From positions 1-27,172 of the forward strand of contig CAAFYY010000112.1 in the NCBI GenBank assembly GCA_900767385.1: 27,172 bases of DNA. The letters run 5' to 3'. This DNA comes from Bacteroidales bacterium. GTDB taxonomy: Bacteria; Bacteroidota; Bacteroidia; Bacteroidales; Paludibacteraceae. Both the position numbers and the translations under genes were made by a program. Positions 24,408 through 27,172 of this stretch are shown here, piece by piece; within the stretch, counting starts at the first letter, position 1; every line of letters begins with the position of its first letter. The notes beneath the pieces are model-generated. The model saw only the letters and a program-made list of their open reading frames with translations. It searched no databases and was not told the origin of the DNA.

Positions 24408-24454
24408 CGGTAGAGTTTTTACATCTTTGTAAAGGACATCAATTCATTGTCTGT

Positions 24455-24503
24455 TGGAAAAGCCGCGCGTGTTTGACCCCCGAGGGCGAGTTGCGCTGAC
24501 CCC
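24455..24503 (+). repeat. IS21 left terminal inverted repeat
   Basis: These 49 bases match the complement of 27065-27113 with a single T/C difference at the sixteenth base. The repeat starts with TG, as in the family. Confidence 0.92.
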
Positions 24504-24534
24504 CGAAAACGATTTTATTTTGACCCCCTAAGAG

Positions 24535-24565
24535 CCCTGGCCGGTGGGGTCATTTTTATTTCGCC
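24535..24565. repeat. Subterminal repeats next to the istB end
   Basis: CCCTGGCCGGTGG (24535-24547) is exactly inverted at 26956-26968. GGGGTCATTTTTATTTCGCC (24546-24565) is repeated directly at 27017-27036. The second copy abuts the istB stop codon. Confidence 0.85.
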
Positions 24566-25354
24566 TTACTTGCCAGTCTTAGCTGCCTTGATTTTACGTA
24601 CACTCTCGCCTGTGAGCTCTATCTGATGTGCCGTATGCACGATGCGGTCAAGCACAGCATCCGCCACAGTCGGATCACCGATAGCGTCATACCAGCTTGA
24701 CACCGGCAGCTGCGATGAGAGTATGATAGACTTGCGCTCATGACGGTCCTCTATAATGTCGAGCAGTATGCCGCGCTCCTTGACGTCAAGCGGCACGAGG
24801 AACGCATCATCGAGGATGAGCAGCTGACAGCGCTCTATCTTCTTGAGCTCCGCCTCCAGGTTGCCTTTTGTCTTTGACACCTTGAGTGAGCCGAGCAGTC
24901 GCGACATGTTGGAATAGAGGGTTCTGTATCCGTTCTTGCAGGCATGGATTCCAGTAGCAGTAATGATGTAGCTCTTGCCTACGCCTGCAGAGCCAGTGAT
25001 GAAGAGGTTCTGACCTTCGCGCACAAAATCGAGCGACAGCAGACGTTCCATCTGGTTCTGGTTGAGACCACGGTTGATACTGTAGTCTATCTCCTCTGGG
25101 TTGGCCTTGTAGCGGAATCCTGCTCCCTTGATGAGACGCTCTATGGCAGCCGCAGAGCGGTAGTCCCACTCTCGTGCCAGCAGCCATGATATGAAAGCGT
25201 CGGGCGTCATGGCTTCTGCGTATGTAGAGGAAAGGCTTTCTTCAAAAGCATTCGCCATTCCTGTAAATCTCAGGCGGCGCATCAGTTCAAGCGTTACTTG
25301 ATTGCGCTCCTTTTCCTGCACGATGGGTGCAGTCTTGCTATTTGTTGTTTCCAT
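24566..25354 (-). CDS. istB: IS21-family helper ATPase IstB
   Basis: IstB is a DnaC/AAA+-like ATPase that assembles on DNA and helps the transposase choose its target. From the ATG at 25354 the product is 262 residues, with an N-terminal helical domain (TLELMRRLRFTGMANAFEES), Walker A at 121-128 (GSAGVGKS), Walker B with Asp182/Asp183 (LLILDDA) and the arginine-containing VLDRIVHTAHQIELTG end typical of IstB. The frame runs 29 codons further upstream, but those residues do not fit. The start lies 17 bases inside the istA 3' end, suggesting coupled translation. Confidence 0.93.
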   Translation of the reverse strand: METTNSKTAPIVQEKERNQVTLELMRRLRFTGMANAFEESLSSTYAEAMTPDAFISWLLAREWDYRSAAAIERLIKGAGFRYKANPEEIDYSINRGLNQNQMERLLSLDFVREGQNLFITGSAGVGKSYIITATGIHACKNGYRTLYSNMSRLLGSLKVSKTKGNLEAELKKIERCQLLILDDAFLVPLDVKERGILLDIIEDRHERKSIILSSQLPVSSWYDAIGDPTVADAVLDRIVHTAHQIELTGESVRKIKAAKTGK

Positions 25355-26942
25355 TGTCCTTGTCTGAAGTAATGTTTGTAGTCCGTGATTTCTGTGAGTA
25401 ATACTCTCGGCCACGTATATTCTTGTGCTTCTGCGGCTCACGAGCTACTTCCGCCTTCTCCTCGTCAGGCGAGAGGAATGCGGCATCGTCACCACGTTCC
25501 AGTATTTCCCTGATCTCGTTGAAACCGTATCTCCGTCCCTCTGTGGCGCAGGCGCAGGCCGCCACCAGACGGTCAAGGCCGTACTTCTTCTCCAGTGACA
25601 TAATGCCGCGGCATGAGCGGAAAGCCTTTGGCGGATACTTTGCCTGCTCCGCTACATCCTTGAGATACAGCAGCAGGATGTTGTCAATCTCACCTGCACG
25701 CTGATAAATCTCCTCCATATCCTTCTCATAACTGCCGTGATGACCGGGCAGCCCGTGTGCCTCCTTCTGACTGTAGGTGTACGGAGTGTCGTCACGCTGA
25801 TGGATGGTCACGAGCTTCAGTCCATGGTATATGCTGACGTTCTCTGCGTCATAGATGAGGTCCACGCGTTTGCCGATGTACTCTTTTGGCACGCTGTAAT
25901 TGTGCTTGTTCAGCACAACATAGCTGTTCTGCATCACGGTCGCCGTCTTGCGTGACTTCATCTGGTAGCGCATGGCAGGGAGTGGCTGCAGAAAGCCTTT
26001 CTCGGTCTCTTCAAACAACTCTCGGCGAGACTCCTTCCTGCCGCTGAGCCTGCGGTCGTTGAATGCGGCCAGCGACACGCGTATGGCAGCATTGAGTGAG
26101 TCGAGGTCATGGAACACCATGCCCTCAATGTCCACGTACACTGACCTGTACATCAGCTTCACGGCATTCTCGACGAGAGCCTTGTCCTTAGGACGGCGTG
26201 CTCTCGCTGGATACACGGCCATGTCGTAAAACTCTGCCAGGGCAGCAAAGTCCTCGTTGATAATCGGCTCATTGCGGTCACTCCGTATGACGGCAGACTT
26301 CAGGTTGTCGGGTACGACAGCCAGCGGAGCGCCGCCGAAGAAGTGAAGGGCGTTCTCACAAGCAGCAATCAGGTCTTCCTTTTTCTGAGACCACACGGCT
26401 TCACAATAGGTGTAGTGGCTGCAGGGGAGGATGGCAACGAACACCTCTACGCTGCGCACCTCGCCAGTCGCCTCGTCCACGACCTCAAGCTTGTCGCCGG
26501 CAAAGTCAATGTACATCTGGTCTCCTGCAAGGTGCTCCACATGGCCTACGGCACGTATCTGGCACTTGTAGGCACGTATGGCCAACTTGAACTGAGTGTA
26601 CTGATAGCCATCGGGATGCTCCTTCTGGTACTCTTCGTGAAGAGACTTGACCGTTACACCTTTCTTACTCAAGCGCTTCACGTAGTCGGGAACGAGTGCA
26701 TCCAGCTCAACTCGTCGTGATGACGGTACACGGCTGCGGTTCGTGCTGTCAAGGAACATGTCCTGCAGCTTTTCTTCCGACATCGACAGTATCTGTTCTG
26801 TCGTAAGTCCGCTTTCCTGAAACTTGCGCACATACTTGCGCACGGTGTTGCGCGACAGGTGAAAAGCACTCGAAATGGCTTTTATTCCCATGCCCATTGC
26901 GTAACATCGCAATAAATTCTTTAATTTTGTCATTGATTTCAA
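25338..26942 (-). CDS. istA: IS21-family transposase IstA
   Basis: This 534-residue DDE transposase has an N-terminal helix-turn-helix (IKAISSAFHLSRNTVRKYVR, about 20-39). The catalytic triad candidates are Asp146 (MYIDFAGDKLE), Asp212 (VVPDNLKSAV) and Glu258 (KDKALVENAVK). The C-terminal region is the Bacteroidota IS21 type (HNYSVPKEYIGKRVDL). All motifs are intact and the frame is unbroken, so the enzyme looks functional. The start may be Met1 or Met4. Confidence 0.95.
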   Translation of the reverse strand: MKSMTKLKNLLRCYAMGMGIKAISSAFHLSRNTVRKYVRKFQESGLTTEQILSMSEEKLQDMFLDSTNRSRVPSSRRVELDALVPDYVKRLSKKGVTVKSLHEEYQKEHPDGYQYTQFKLAIRAYKCQIRAVGHVEHLAGDQMYIDFAGDKLEVVDEATGEVRSVEVFVAILPCSHYTYCEAVWSQKKEDLIAACENALHFFGGAPLAVVPDNLKSAVIRSDRNEPIINEDFAALAEFYDMAVYPARARRPKDKALVENAVKLMYRSVYVDIEGMVFHDLDSLNAAIRVSLAAFNDRRLSGRKESRRELFEETEKGFLQPLPAMRYQMKSRKTATVMQNSYVVLNKHNYSVPKEYIGKRVDLIYDAENVSIYHGLKLVTIHQRDDTPYTYSQKEAHGLPGHHGSYEKDMEEIYQRAGEIDNILLLYLKDVAEQAKYPPKAFRSCRGIMSLEKKYGLDRLVAACACATEGRRYGFNEIREILERGDDAAFLSPDEEKAEVAREPQKHKNIRGREYYSQKSRTTNITSDKDNGNNK

Positions 26943-26955
26943 AGTTTTGTAATAA

Positions 26956-26968
26956 CCACCGGCCAGGG
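26956..26968. repeat. Internal inverted repeat copy upstream of istA
   Basis: CCACCGGCCAGGG is the exact complement of 24535-24547. The two copies bracket the coding part of the element, just inside the terminal regions. Confidence 0.8.
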
Positions 26969-26986
26969 TTGGTAACGCAAAACTAC

Positions 26987-27020
26987 AAAAAGCCCCTGAA
27001 AAACGTCTGCTTTTCAGGGG
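26987..27020 (-). terminator. Guard terminator upstream of istA
   Basis: On the minus strand CCCCTGAAAA pairs with TTTTCAGGGG across an eight-base loop. The stem is followed by C and five T residues, an intrinsic-terminator pattern that faces istA. It would stop transcripts entering from outside the element. Confidence 0.65.
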
Positions 27021-27064
27021 TCATTTTTATTTCGCCGCAAAGGGGCAACGATATTTCGCCCGAC

Positions 27065-27113
27065 GGGGTCAGCGCAACTCGCCCTCGGGGGTCAAACGCG
27101 CGCGGCTTTTCCA
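27065..27113 (-). repeat. IS21 right terminal inverted repeat
   Basis: This is the complement of 24455-24503 with one mismatch. It ends in CCA at 27111-27113, and flanking DNA begins at 27114. Confidence 0.92.
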
Positions 27114-27172
27114 CTTGGCACCGATTCGTCCAAAGCCCACATCAGTGTCGGAGCAAGGATGCCGTAGCCGAA
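27114..27172 (-). other. Flank beyond the IS21 element, possible gene fragment
   Basis: Read on the minus strand from base 27172, these 59 bases are open in one frame and give FGYGILAPTLMWALDESVP, a hydrophobic, protein-like stretch running up to the element. Two other frames are also open over this short span. I do not recognise the protein. Confidence 0.3.

Larger units (their letters stand above)
24455..27113 (-). mobile_element. Complete IS21-family insertion sequence
   Basis: The 2659-base element is bounded by TGGAAAAGCCGCGCG... and its complement. The 49-base terminal inverted repeats (24455-24503 and 27065-27113) differ at one base. Inside are istA and istB on the minus strand, overlapping by 17 bases as usual for the family. 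Each end carries three TGACCCC motifs (24474, 24497, 24521; complements at 27017, 27065, 27088), probably transposase-binding sites. The interior is more GC-rich than the surrounding genes. Flanks CTGT (left) and CTTG (right) do not form a target duplication. Confidence 0.93.

Overview
The window reads as the chromosome of a Bacteroidota bacterium, most likely order Bacteroidales and near Prevotellaceae. Four things support this. A type IX secretion gene (porV) is present. A sensor/regulator pair resembles Bacteroides RprX/RprY. The housekeeping genes are Bacteroidales-like. Upstream of many genes there is the Bacteroidota -7 promoter motif TAnnTTTG, usually without a Shine-Dalgarno sequence. 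The genus is an inference.

Left part (1-5980). The first ~37 bases look like the end of an IS3-family element that lies off the window. Next come corA and rsmA on the minus strand. A divergent pair of membrane-protein genes (GtrA-like and PF03706/UPF0104-like) shares a short promoter region with rsmA. The sensor kinase and response regulator pair (rprX/rprY-like) follows and ends in a strong hairpin. Positions 5980-6600 hold no convincing gene, only degenerate repeats and small palindromes.

Centre (6600-13080). A minus-strand lipoprotein gene with a lipocalin-like signature is divergent from a compact five-gene plus-strand operon: panB, a pRiA4b ORF-3-like acidic protein gene, miaA (GTG start inside the previous gene), a LysE-type exporter (ATGA overlap with miaA) and nadE. 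A 250-base structured spacer leads into a monocistronic gene for an 89-residue basic protein, closed by a textbook terminator.

Right-centre (13080-24410). The minus strand carries ispF, porV, an arginine-catabolic pair (rocD then rocF: ornithine aminotransferase and arginase) and a membrane metallophosphoesterase. The plus strand carries tsaC/sua5, lon, a DegT-family sugar aminotransferase, tRNA-Lys(CTT) placed three bases after that gene's stop codon, and a secreted GH25-like protein that lacks the usual catalytic DxE. A DUF805 membrane protein gene lies convergent to it.

Right end (24455-27113). A complete IS21-family insertion sequence with istA, istB and 49-bp terminal inverted repeats (one mismatch) sits 47 bases upstream of the DUF805 start codon. 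It shows no obvious target duplication. A hairpin plus T-run just upstream of istA looks like a guard terminator. The last 59 bases are flanking DNA with one open frame on the minus strand.

Most of the window is core metabolism. I did not find a clear new defence or biosynthetic system. The items most worth a second look are the GH25-like protein with substituted catalytic residues, the IS21 copy and its guard terminator, the structured leader of the 89-residue protein, the rocDF leader palindrome and the decayed region at 6.0-6.6 kb.
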